This document shows, piece after piece, positions 1 to 6,836 of a stretch of 64,000 nucleotides of DNA. This DNA comes from Hymenobacter terrenus (lineage in GTDB: Bacteria; Bacteroidota; Bacteroidia; Cytophagales; Hymenobacteraceae), in assembly GCF_000972495.1 (NCBI RefSeq), contig NZ_LATM01000005.1, positions 62,001 through 126,000 of the forward strand, given 5' to 3'. Positions within the stretch are counted from its first letter, which is position 1. Each line of letters opens with the position of its first letter. Below the pieces are notes generated by a model. The model was not told where the DNA came from. It ran no database searches and saw only the letters and a list, made by a program, of their open reading frames with translations. The position numbers and the translations under genes are program-made.

Positions 1-886
1 TTATTTGATTTGGTTCCGCAAATTGAATTATATGTGGGCTATGTGTTGTGCAAATAAATTGCGCTTTTGGAAATGCGCTGCTTAAAATAACAGCAACTTT
101 TTCTTGCCACTCAGGATGCAAATGGAGCTCCAACTCATCGATGATTATTATCCCATTGAAATCAGGGGCCGCTAGCTTAGGACTAGTAAACCGATATTCA
201 ACTTCTTTTATTATGCCTAAAATAATTGCCAATATTGATTTAAATCCAGATGATAGGTATTCATAAAAAACCTCACCACTTGGAGTCATCACCATGATAT
301 CATTAGTTGAGGCATCTACGCGCTCAAAAGCAACATCCTCACTAATTAACTCGAAACATTTCTTTGCGAAAGCAATATTCCGCAGCTGAACTTCATTGAG
401 CGACTTTTCTTGCCCAGAATACAAATACCTGTTTACAAACCAATTTTTTACTTCGTTTATGTTTATTCCATTTTTAATATCATTTGATGTTCTATAAATA
501 TTTTTTTCTACATCTCTAGAAATAGAATCCAGCTCTGCATAATTAAAAGCTCTACTAGTTTTAAGAACTATTACTTTGTCAGAAAATTTTCCGAATTTTG
601 AAAAAAATTGAAATTCCTTTATAGGGGAGAAAACATTAAATTTCAGTTCTTCCGCAACTGCTTCCCCATCGCTGTCTAGCACTCCTTTTATAAGCCCCGT
701 GCTGGACAAAGCACTACGCTTAAGCACATGCGAATCGCCGTGCAGAAACAAATGAGCAATAGATTCGAGTATCGTCGTTTTGCCAATACCGTTCGGACCA
801 CATATTAAATTCATTTTTTTATCAAATTTTATATGCAAATTTGAGATTGCCCCTACGCCACTTATAGAAATTTCTTTTATGTACAT
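1..886 (-). CDS. AAA ATPase, RecF/OLD-like, 3' end cut by window edge
   Basis: The minus-strand frame opens at an ATG at 886-884 and runs without a stop to base 1, giving about 295 residues with the C terminus missing. Seen directly: an N-terminal Walker A motif (GPNGIGKTT, near residue 32), a Walker B with acidic pair (IIIIDELELHLHPEW, near residue 240) and an H-loop-like TTHSP near residue 275. This is the layout of the SMC/RecF-like AAA_21/AAA_23 ATPases (COG3950 type), often the ATPase half of two-gene defence or repair systems. Any nuclease or effector partner would lie to the left, outside the window. The gene is strikingly AT-rich compared with the rest of the window, which points to recent transfer. 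Family call is firm; biological role is not. Confidence 0.85.
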   Translation of the reverse strand, partial: MYIKEISISGVGAISNLHIKFDKKMNLICGPNGIGKTTILESIAHLFLHGDSHVLKRSALSSTGLIKGVLDSDGEAVAEELKFNVFSPIKEFQFFSKFGKFSDKVIVLKTSRAFNYAELDSISRDVEKNIYRTSNDIKNGININEVKNWFVNRYLYSGQEKSLNEVQLRNIAFAKKCFELISEDVAFERVDASTNDIMVMTPSGEVFYEYLSSGFKSILAIILGIIKEVEYRFTSPKLAAPDFNGIIIIDELELHLHPEWQEKVAVILSSAFPKAQFICTTHSPHIIQFAEPNQI

Positions 887-1399
887 CTTAACATTATTTA
901 CATTAAACAAACAGTTCCTACTCTTTCATCTAGACAAAGAATTTGCTGAAGTGAGACGACAGTAAATGTGCTCTATCAAAATTTTAAGTGGAAGCAAGCT
1001 ACGCAGAAGCTTTCGTTTCTCTCAGCAGCCTTAGGGCGGGGTGGGAGTAGGTATCTATGCAGCTACTTAAGAAGCCCCTGTTTCCTCAGCGGCGGGGGCA
1101 GCGGGAGGGGCGGTGATGAGGCCGTTGGAGAGAAGCTGTGGTATCGTTCTAGCGGCGGGGGCAGCGGGCGGGGGGCATTTACCAACACTAACGCGAACTT
1201 GTAGCTCGTGACTGCTTTTGCGGTAGACGTTGCCTTTAGACGCGCGGAGGCAAGAATAGCCTACCCAAATAGTGGGCAGCACAGCCACATTGCTGTACCT
1301 GGTGCGGTTTACGCTGCGCTAAACTTGCGCCGACGCAAACCTGAAACCAAAAAGGCCAGCCTTGGAAGAGAACCAGCTTGTTTTGCCCAGCACCTTCCA
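887..1399. other. Gap holding three G-rich repeat copies
   Basis: No convincing gene. The stretch holds a degenerate G-rich repeat (993-1051), a good copy (1059-1119) and a second-type copy in tandem (1120-1175). The rest, up to the zeta toxin stop at 1400, shows no recognisable feature. Short reading frames here owe their openness to the repeats. Confidence 0.6.
993..1175 (+). repeat. G-rich intergenic repeat, copies A, B and C
   Basis: Copy B (1059-1119) reads GCAGCTAC, GAAGCCCC, then TTTCCTCAGC and the core GGCGGGGGCAGCGGGAGGGG. Copy A (993-1051) begins AGCAAGCTACGCAGAAGC but its G-core is degraded. Copy C (1120-1175) has a different leader, GGCCGTTGGAGAGAAGCTG, before the same core. The B-C tandem arrangement recurs at 3693-3814. 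On the minus strand the unit can be read as a PPAAPAAEET-like tail ending in a stop. Confidence 0.8.
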
Positions 1400-2176
1400 C
1401 TACTTTTCAGTCGGTTTAGCTTTGGCCAGAAAATAAGTATTTACCCACTTCGGCACGCTGGTCGTAGCAAAAGACGCTTTATTACCGTTCGTGATTTCGG
1501 CAATAAGGCGAGGCTCATCGCCAGAGTTGTCAAATAAGAAGGCTCGGTCTGCGAGTTTGATGGCGTCGAACAGCAAATCGAGTGAGCGGGTATAACGCTC
1601 AACTATTTTATCAGCAGCGACGGGGTGGCCTCCCTTGGCTACCCGGGCCCCGACCCGACCAATATTGATGCTAGGGTCGTCGGTAGCCACGTAGTAGAGG
1701 TAAGTACGGTAGCCCTGCTGCCGAGCAGTTCGCAAGAAGTCGAGCTTGGAGCGGTGCGACATCACGGTTTCAAAGGTCAAAGTCTGGTGCGAAGCCAGTA
1801 GGTGAAACCGCAGGAACTCCGCTACCCAAGCCGTCACATATGAGTTAAGAATCGTGTTCTGAAACAGCAGAACGTTTTGCTCTATGTAAAGCTGTTCCAT
1901 TCTAAAGGCCACAAACTGCTCCGGGGTCAGGCGCTGGGCCCCCGCACCCTGTCGAAAATGCAGTAGGTCATCCTCGGTGAGTTGTAGATTCCAATCGTGT
2001 AGGTTTAAAAGTCGCAGGTTCCTGCGGCGCTGCTGTTTCAACGTAGCCTCAATGTCATCGGCATTAACGCTGACACCCATGTTAACCTCAGCTGCCAGCA
2101 AAGGCACTAAAAAAGACTTGCCGGACCCGTTAGGACCGGCAAGCAAGCGTAAGCGAGCAACAACAGCGCTATTCAA
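1400..2176 (-). CDS. Zeta-toxin-like P-loop kinase
   Basis: A 258-residue protein with Walker A GPNGSGKS at residues 14-21, an NADDIE segment at 38-43 and a later FETVMSHRSKLDFL / YLYYVATDDPSINIGRV / RVAKGGHPV series typical of zeta-toxin-family ATPases in Bacteroidota and Proteobacteria. Zeta toxins phosphorylate UDP-N-acetylglucosamine and so block wall precursor use; whether this homologue does so is inference. It overlaps the small upstream gene at 2169-2396 by eight bases, as expected for a toxin translated after its antitoxin. The G-rich repeats begin about 225 bases beyond its stop. It lacks the classic epsilon antitoxin and pairs with a different small protein. Confidence 0.8.
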   Translation of the reverse strand: MNSAVVARLRLLAGPNGSGKSFLVPLLAAEVNMGVSVNADDIEATLKQQRRRNLRLLNLHDWNLQLTEDDLLHFRQGAGAQRLTPEQFVAFRMEQLYIEQNVLLFQNTILNSYVTAWVAEFLRFHLLASHQTLTFETVMSHRSKLDFLRTARQQGYRTYLYYVATDDPSINIGRVGARVAKGGHPVAADKIVERYTRSLDLLFDAIKLADRAFLFDNSGDEPRLIAEITNGNKASFATTSVPKWVNTYFLAKAKPTEK

Positions 2177-2396
2177 AGTAAAACTCCGTGTTTGTGATAT
2201 GAACCGGCTTGGCTGCGTTTTTTTTCACCACTCGCCGGGAGTTATCGGGCTGAATTTTTACAATCTGGCCACGCTCCAGAACCGTAATGGCAATTCCGCG
2301 CTTCAGATTATCCTGTACTACGCTGCCTGCAGCTTTTTTTAGCACACGCTTCATACCTGCTGCAGATAATTCTTCGGGTTTCTTCCTAGTAGCCAT
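2169..2396 (-). CDS. Small basic protein, putative antitoxin of the zeta-like toxin
   Basis: A 75-residue protein (MATRKKPEELSAAG...) directly upstream of, and overlapping by eight bases, the zeta-like toxin gene. The N-terminal half is basic and helix-prone; the middle has an ITVLERGQIVKIQPD segment that could form a beta hairpin. No classic DNA-binding motif stands out. The assignment rests on size, order and overlap, which is the standard arrangement for an antitoxin or accessory subunit; small proteins of this sort commonly precede zeta-like ATPases in Bacteroidota. No similarity to epsilon antitoxin is visible. Confidence 0.6.
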   Translation of the reverse strand: MATRKKPEELSAAGMKRVLKKAAGSVVQDNLKRGIAITVLERGQIVKIQPDNSRRVVKKNAAKPVHITNTEFYFE

Positions 2397-2728
2397 GATG
2401 CTGATAGATTATTACTAAAACGCAAACGAATATACCACCGCCCCGGTTCTTCAGATGTTTTTAGACGTTACACAGTGCTCTTCTCCACCATACGCACCAC
2501 CAGCCTAGACCTAGGCGAAAATCACCCCAAACTAGCACGACTCTGTAGCTCGTGCTTGCAATGAGGTGGATGCTGCATTTCCGCTGACGCAGAACGGCAC
2601 TCTATAACATAATAGCATAACCTATACAATATAATTATGTATTAATTCTCGAGTTACAGTATGCGCAACTGCCCCACTATCAGCGGCTCAAGTTATGCTC
2701 CGCTAAACTCGCGCCAGTCCATAAAAAA

Positions 2729-2771
2729 CTTCGGTTTCTTCAGCGGCGGGGGCAGCGGGCGGGGCAGTAGG
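2729..2771 (+). repeat. G-rich intergenic repeat, copy D
   Basis: Contains TCGGTTTCTTCAGC followed by the core GGCGGGGGCAGCGGGCGGGG. The 5' part of the unit (GCAAGYTAC...GAAGCC) is missing or diverged, so this is a shorter copy. It lies between the zeta pair and the DUF3800 gene. Confidence 0.8.
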
Positions 2772-2865
2772 GCGCCTGTTTTCACATATGCAACTTAATC
2801 TTACAGAAAGCTGTAAGTTTGCAGTGAATCTGAACGGATGCTAGTCGCCCTAGTAGGATTCACCC

Positions 2866-2895
2866 GGGGCCGCCGCAAGGTGGCCCCTTTTATTT
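2866..2895 (+). terminator. Rho-independent terminator-like hairpin
   Basis: The stem GGGGCCGCC / GGTGGCCCC with a GCAA loop (one G-T pair) is followed directly by TTTTATTTT. The T-run is on the plus strand, yet no plus-strand gene precedes it, so it may end a short non-coding RNA or simply mark the 3' side of the DUF3800 gene. Confidence 0.5.
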
Positions 2896-3669
2896 TCACA
2901 ACTGCACGAGGTGCAGCGGATGGTTCCGGTTGGCGTAGGCATTGAGCACGGGGCGCAGACGGGTGTAGAAGTTGTGTCCTTGCTTGCTGCGCATGTAGGC
3001 ATTGGGCTCATACAGCTGCCGGGCGGCATACGCTACTACATCGACTAACTGGTGAATGAACGAGTGCGCCGAATCTTTCATGAAAGGGTCTTCAATGACG
3101 GATTGCAACGCTAGGTTGCGGTAGCCCGCGCCTAAGGTCTGGTGGGCGACGTTGTTGGGCACCGGGTTGTAATGTCGCATTTTCCGTAGCAGGGTCGTGA
3201 GTTTGCCGCCATCAGTGTTGTCGGGCAACACGAGGCCACGCTGGTCGGCGAATGCGCCTGGGTAGTTGCGGTTACGCAGCGTGTTGTCGAACCGCTGAAT
3301 AAGCGCCTGCCAAGCGTTTTCAAACACGTCGTAACCGGCCTGTTTCGTGGTTTTGTTCACTACTACCGTGCAAATGCGAATGTCACTGCGGTTGCTCAAA
3401 AAATCCAAGCATTGCTTCAGGATGTCAAGCCGGTCGTTGCGCCGGATGCGGACCAACGCGCCCGGATTGGTGATAAAGGGTGCCGCATGGATTTCTTCGC
3501 GCAGCTTCAATCCTTTCGTTGCCCGCAAGTGCCGCCGAAACGCGACGATGTCATTTAAAAAATCCCGCCACCGTGTCTCATGCACCACCAAGCTTGATAG
3601 AATGAAATACTTGGTTGGACTAGCTGCAAGGCCAGTGTCGCCGCTTTCGTCGGCGTAGAGTAGATACAT
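2896..3669 (-). CDS. DUF3800 domain protein
   Basis: A 257-residue protein starting MYLLYADESGDTG, the hallmark of DUF3800 (an RNase H-like fold with an N-terminal Asp-Glu pair, here D7 and E8). The C-terminal half contains VDVVAYAARQLYEP, another common DUF3800 segment. Function is not established for most members; they are frequent in mobile and defence islands, and a nuclease activity has been proposed from fold. The gene stands alone between two G-rich repeats in the accessory island and has no overlapping partner. Confidence 0.85.
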   Translation of the reverse strand: MYLLYADESGDTGLAASPTKYFILSSLVVHETRWRDFLNDIVAFRRHLRATKGLKLREEIHAAPFITNPGALVRIRRNDRLDILKQCLDFLSNRSDIRICTVVVNKTTKQAGYDVFENAWQALIQRFDNTLRNRNYPGAFADQRGLVLPDNTDGGKLTTLLRKMRHYNPVPNNVAHQTLGAGYRNLALQSVIEDPFMKDSAHSFIHQLVDVVAYAARQLYEPNAYMRSKQGHNFYTRLRPVLNAYANRNHPLHLVQL

Positions 3670-3692
3670 GAGAGGCCGCTTGTGATGAAGCC

Positions 3693-3814
3693 AGCAAGTT
3701 ACTTGAGAAGCCTCGGTTTCTTTCGCAGCGGGCGCGCGGGGCGGGGGTGGTGGAGGCCGTTGGAGAGAGAAGCTGTGGTATCGTTCTGGCGGCGGGGGCA
3801 GCGGGCGGGCGGGG
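3693..3814 (+). repeat. G-rich intergenic repeat, tandem copies E and F
   Basis: Copy E (3693-3754) reads AGCAAGTTACTTGAGAAGCC, then TCGGTTTC and a rearranged G-rich core. Copy F (3755-3814) has the second leader GCCGTTGGAGAGAGAAGCTG followed by GGCGGGGGCAGCGGGCGGGC. The E-F pair mirrors the B-C pair at 1059-1175 in order and spacing, so the two-part unit moved or was copied as one piece. Confidence 0.8.
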
Positions 3815-4423
3815 TTATCCGATTCGGGCAGTTGGCAATGGCGGGCGCAAAGTAGTGGCCGTTGAGAACTCAGGGTACAAGACTTGGAACATGGCTTGCG
3901 CTTTCTCCAACAAATCCGGCTGCTGGGCTAGCGCGGCTTTGTTGAGCAGCAGATAGGCATTGGTTTCGGGGCTGTGCTGGTGGTCCCACCGTTCGGGCGG
4001 GAAAAAGTCGCTGGCCAACTGCGAGTAGATGCGAAAACGCTGTGCATTGGTTGAGTCGTTTTCTAATTCGGCAGGCTTCAGCGTACCAATAAATCCTCCT
4101 GACGCCAAAGGGTCACGCTTTAGAATATGTAGCATCACGGCCAAGCAGGTATTCAAAATCCGAATTGCTTCGCCAGGCCCATCGTTGGTTTGGTAGGCGT
4201 ACTTGGGCTCTGGGTCGCGCTCGAAACGATGAACTTTGAGGTAGAACTTCAGCACGTAAATGTGGTGCTGGTATTTCTCTGCCTGAATGATGTAATGACG
4301 GCCTTTCTTGGTTTGAAACGGGCAGATATACCGCTCAAGCAAAAAGCCGCCCGGGGAATAGGGCGGCTTTTCGGTTATAAAGCGGAACGGGTAAGCATTA
4401 CCCGGAAAATCGCGTGGAATCAA
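3815..4423 (-). CDS. Unknown 202-residue protein, coupled to a small upstream ORF
   Basis: I do not recognise the family. The reading frame begins at a TTG (4423-4421) that overlaps the TGA of a 51-residue ORF, so translation is probably coupled; the first residues are IPRDFPGNAYPFRF. The middle (YHIYVLKFYLKVH-like and RILNTCLAVMLHILKRDP) looks globular with an amphipathic helix, and no signal peptide or membrane span is seen. Its C terminus runs into the edge of G-rich repeat copy F (TTLRPPLPTARIG), so the last residues may be supplied by the repeat. Position between toxin-antitoxin units suggests an uncharacterised two-gene stress or defence module, which is inference only. Confidence 0.55.
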   Translation of the reverse strand: MIPRDFPGNAYPFRFITEKPPYSPGGFLLERYICPFQTKKGRHYIIQAEKYQHHIYVLKFYLKVHRFERDPEPKYAYQTNDGPGEAIRILNTCLAVMLHILKRDPLASGGFIGTLKPAELENDSTNAQRFRIYSQLASDFFPPERWDHQHSPETNAYLLLNKAALAQQPDLLEKAQAMFQVLYPEFSTATTLRPPLPTARIG

Positions 4424-4575
4424 AACAGGTAAGGATAAGCTTTGCGACGCTTGGCCTCAAGGTCTTTGGGCTGTACCGGACGGAAAGCCCCTGCTTGATT
4501 TACACACTTGTTTGAAGGTGTAACCACAGGTGCAACCACCTTAGTAGCATCAGGCTTAGGGATTGTCGTGTTCAT
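4420..4575 (-). CDS. Small 51-residue ORF upstream of the 202-residue protein
   Basis: ATG at 4575-4573 and TGA at 4422-4420 give MNTTIPKPDATKVVAPVV...KAYPYLF. It is Pro/Val-rich at the start and basic near the end (KDLEAKRRK). The stop overlaps the TTG start of the next gene by two bases within TTTTGATT, the geometry of a coupled pair. I do not recognise it. It could be an antitoxin-like partner, a leader peptide, or the true N-terminal part of the downstream protein separated by a frameshift; the clean overlap favours two separate genes. Confidence 0.45.
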   Translation of the reverse strand: MNTTIPKPDATKVVAPVVTPSNKCVNQAGAFRPVQPKDLEAKRRKAYPYLF

Positions 4576-4680
4576 GGAAGCAAAGCTACAAGGTCTAGGC
4601 CAAAGTAGTAACAGGCAGTATCAATACTAATCAGTAGAGTCAAAGGTTCATCGCGCGTTGCTTATGTTGCTGAGAGCAAG

Positions 4681-4744
4681 GCAAGCTACCCTAGAAGCCT
4701 CCGTTTCTTCAGCGGCGGGGGCCGCGGGCGGGGTGGTGAGTAGG
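4681..4744 (+). repeat. G-rich intergenic repeat, copy G
   Basis: The best full-length copy: GCAAGCTACCCTAGAAGCC, then TCCGTTTCTTCAGC, the core GGCGGGGGCCGCGGGCGGGG and TGGTGAGTAG. It lies between the start of the 51-residue ORF and the vapC stop. On the minus strand it can be read as PPAAPAAEETEAS followed by TAG. Confidence 0.8.
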
Positions 4745-5194
4745 CTACTTTGCGTTAGCCACTTGGCTTGCGGCCCGCTGTTCAGCAACCCAGTCTTGCA
4801 TGACCGTATTGGGCATATCGACAAAATGCCGCGTGTTGTGCGTCACCAGCGTTAGATTATGAAACAAGGCCGTGCTGCCGATGAGCAAGTCGAAACTATC
4901 CACCACGCGGCCGAAGCGACGCAAGTGGGTTTTGACTTCCGCGAAAGTTTCCAGGGCTGGCCCAATTGGTAAGACCTGTTCAGCGAAGCTTTTGCGGAGT
5001 GCCGCAACGTCCAGCCGCTGTTTGGCCTGCCAGGCCGGGGCGCTATTTGCGACCCCAAATAGCAGCTCGGCAATGGTGATTTTAGATAGAAAGCAATTCA
5101 CCAACCCAACGGATTGAATTCGCTCCCGAATGCCAAACTCGCCTTTTAGGTAGAACACACAGATGTTGGTATCGAGCAGGTAGCGTGGGCTCAT
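4745..5194 (-). CDS. vapC: VapC-type PIN-domain ribonuclease toxin
   Basis: A 149-residue PIN-domain protein. The acidic metal-binding residues fit the family: D8 in LLDTNICVFYL, E43 in ITIAELLFG, D102 in DSFDLLIG, and the THNTRHF segment near residue 118. VapC toxins are Mg2+-dependent RNases that cut tRNA or rRNA. The gene overlaps the upstream small gene by four bases (ATGA), the usual vapBC arrangement, and its stop abuts G-rich repeat copy G. Confidence 0.9.
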   Translation of the reverse strand: MSPRYLLDTNICVFYLKGEFGIRERIQSVGLVNCFLSKITIAELLFGVANSAPAWQAKQRLDVAALRKSFAEQVLPIGPALETFAEVKTHLRRFGRVVDSFDLLIGSTALFHNLTLVTHNTRHFVDMPNTVMQDWVAEQRAASQVANAK

Positions 5195-5469
5195 AACTCG
5201 ATGTCACGTTGCTCGGTATGGCGGGCATCTTGCAGCAGACGATTCAACTCTTCTCCCGTTTCCTCGGATTTCCACGCGCCAAATAGCGAATAGAATATCC
5301 GTTCCCGCTCCGCCAATTCGTCGGACTTGACTTCCATAATCGTCGGCGCTGGTTGAGCCTCCGTGTTGCGGCTTTGTAGTTCGGCGGCTCCGTACGGCAG
5401 GCTACGCAGCCACTCTAAGATGGCGGCGGCCTTTTCCGTTGGGAATTTAAGTTTTACTTCGAGTTCCAT
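5191..5469 (-). CDS. Antitoxin partner of VapC
   Basis: A 92-residue protein (MELEVKLKFPTEKAAAILEWL...) ending in a charged helix-prone tail (ELNRLLQDARHTEQRDIEL). The four-base ATGA overlap with the PIN-domain gene identifies it as the antitoxin by position. The N-terminal DNA-binding fold (AbrB, RHH or Phd) is not obvious by eye; the C-terminal acidic tail would be the toxin-neutralising part by analogy with VapB proteins. Confidence 0.75.
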   Translation of the reverse strand: MELEVKLKFPTEKAAAILEWLRSLPYGAAELQSRNTEAQPAPTIMEVKSDELAERERIFYSLFGAWKSEETGEELNRLLQDARHTEQRDIEL

Positions 5470-5477
5470 AGATAGGT

Positions 5478-5533
5478 AGCTAAGTTACACAGAAGCGTCC
5501 GTTCCTTCGGCGGCGGGGGCAGCGGGCGGGGCG
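5478..5533 (+). repeat. G-rich intergenic repeat, copy H
   Basis: Reads AGCTAAGTTACACAGAAGCG, TCCGTTCCTTC, then GGCGGGGGCAGCGGGCGGGG. It is the last (rightmost) copy and lies just upstream of the antitoxin start on the minus strand, so the vapBC unit is bracketed by copies G and H. Confidence 0.8.
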
Positions 5534-5535
5534 AA

Positions 5536-5608
5536 GAAGCATTAAGAGCCGCGAGTCATGCCAAGAAAGAATATTTCCGTTGGTATGACTCGCGGCTCTT
5601 AATGCTTC
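5536..5608. repeat. Near-perfect 28-nt inverted repeat
   Basis: Arms 5536-5563 (GAAGCATTAAGAGCC...) and 5581-5608 (...GGCTCTTAATGCTTC) pair with one mismatch around a 17-nt AT-rich loop. It directly abuts G-rich copy H and lies downstream of the membrane protein gene at 5659. Its form is like the other intergenic inverted repeats in this window but its sequence is different. It could act as a transcription stop or be a miniature mobile element. Confidence 0.75.
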
Positions 5609-5658
5609 CAGTACTAGTGTTGAAGCCGTGCTAGCTAGGATATAGAGGACTGAAACCG

Positions 5659-6219
5659 TTACGCCAGTTGTCGGCCCGAATTTGAGCCAATGGCGCTGGC
5701 GCGGCGAAACAGCAAAGCCGAACCAATCCACAGCGTAGCGAAGACTGTGTTCAGCATAATTACCTGTATCATCCCCAAGTTAACCTCGGGCCTCCAGATA
5801 ATCGCCGCAATAAAGGGGACTAAAAATTGCGCGAGCGACGCCGCAAACATGGCGCGGGCCATCCCGAGCGGCTGGAAGCGCGCTGCGATGGCCCCAATGA
5901 GTCCGACGGCAAGCACGCCACCATAGAGCAAATTGGCGGGATTATCCTCGTTCCCGATGAACCCTACGGCCAGATTCCCCCATACGAGGAGCAGCCCAGC
6001 CGCCACGGCTACGCCAGCGGCCAGTCGATACGCGGTATTATCCCCCATCCGCGCAATTAATACAAACGTGAGGCCCGCGCCGAATAGCAGGACGCCAGCC
6101 GCCACAAAGTCGCCCAAGCTCCAAGCCATTTCAGGGAGAAAAAGCTTTGCCGTCAAGGGAATGAGCAACAAAAGCGCCGTAGCCAGCGCAACGCGGGTAA
6201 TGCTTTGGGTTAGTGTCAT
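5659..6219 (-). CDS. Small polytopic membrane protein of unknown function
   Basis: A 186-residue, highly hydrophobic protein with roughly six predicted membrane spans (for example VALATALLLLIPLTAKLFL, LAAGVAVAAGLLLVWGNLA and MIQVIMLNTVFATLWIGSALL). It starts at an ATG at 6219. No catalytic or transport motif is visible. Cytophagales carry many unnamed membrane proteins of this size. It is the first gene outside the repeat-bounded island and its codon use looks like the rest of the chromosome. Confidence 0.6.
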   Translation of the reverse strand: MTLTQSITRVALATALLLLIPLTAKLFLPEMAWSLGDFVAAGVLLFGAGLTFVLIARMGDNTAYRLAAGVAVAAGLLLVWGNLAVGFIGNEDNPANLLYGGVLAVGLIGAIAARFQPLGMARAMFAASLAQFLVPFIAAIIWRPEVNLGMIQVIMLNTVFATLWIGSALLFRRASAIGSNSGRQLA

Positions 6220-6534
6220 GATAGCAGTGCTTTTGATTGAGATAGGTAGGAAAATTTCTAAAAACAGAGAGTGGTGGAGGCAGCCATGGGTTCTGATGTG
6301 GGAAGTATTACGGAGCAGGAGAGCAAGCCCAAAACGCTGTTCTCAGAACTGGTCTTCACTAGTGGTTGCTACCTGAGTTAAAGTAGCATAAACGAGAATG
6401 ACGCAAAGAAAACAAAAGAACTTTGCATTACAAAGTAATAGCATAAAAAATTTATCCGCCTCGTCGTCGCTTGGCGAATTCAATGGAGCGGCCGTGGTCA
6501 GGAAAATGCGAATGGCCCCTGGCTGGCTATTCAA
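6220..6534. other. Intergenic stretch without recognisable features
   Basis: I see no gene, clear repeat or hairpin here. It lies upstream of both the minus-strand membrane protein (start 6219) and the plus-strand small ORF at 6535, so it probably holds divergent promoters, but no clean TAnnTTTG element was identified. Confidence 0.4.
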
Positions 6535-6795
6535 ATGCATCAAATGCAACTACCAGTGTCTTTGCCTCACGAGTACCGTCTTCAAGGTAGTGCACTTCGA
6601 TTTGTTGTGTGTCAATGGGTTTCACCCATTCCACTTTACATAGCTGCCGCCCTTGCGGTGGTTCTGGGCTTGGTGCTAATATTCGGGATAGGCAGGGTTC
6701 TTGGTGTGATAAGTGGTTGCCTGCTCACGCTGCTGGGTGTGTCTTCCCTTGGGCTCAATTACTGGCTCACGCATTTCATGCGAGGCAAACACTAA
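6535..6795 (+). CDS. Small two-span membrane protein
   Basis: An 86-residue frame (M HQMQLPVSLPHEY...) whose second half is strongly hydrophobic: YIAAALAVVLGLVLIFGIG and VISGCLLTLLGVSSLGLNYW, ending FMRGKH. Two good membrane spans in a high-GC genome make this frame the credible one among three overlapping frames. A start at the fourth residue (6544) is equally possible. No family recognised. Confidence 0.5.
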   Translation: MHQMQLPVSLPHEYRLQGSALRFVVCQWVSPIPLYIAAALAVVLGLVLIFGIGRVLGVISGCLLTLLGVSSLGLNYWLTHFMRGKH

Positions 6796-6836
6796 GGCCT
6801 ACTGCACTGGCGATAATGGACATGGGCGGAGCCGAA

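Larger units (their letters stand above)
2397..2895. other. Non-coding gap with one G-rich repeat and an RNA-like unit
   Basis: No supported gene. It holds G-rich repeat copy D (2729-2771) and, just before the DUF3800 stop, a plus-strand promoter-like motif TAAGTTTG (2814-2821) followed by a GC hairpin and T-rich run (2866-2895). The stretch 2400-2720 shows nothing I can identify and is fairly AT-rich. Confidence 0.5.

Noticed and set aside
1067..1288. 73-residue minus-strand ORF ending in PPAAPAAEETGAS
   Set aside because: Its second half is supplied by the G-rich repeats, and the first half has no recognisable feature; treated as repeat-derived.
993..5533. Integron cassette array with attC sites
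   Set aside because: Gene layout fits, but I could not find paired RYYYAAC/GTTRRRY core sites or an integrase in the window; kept only as an analogy.
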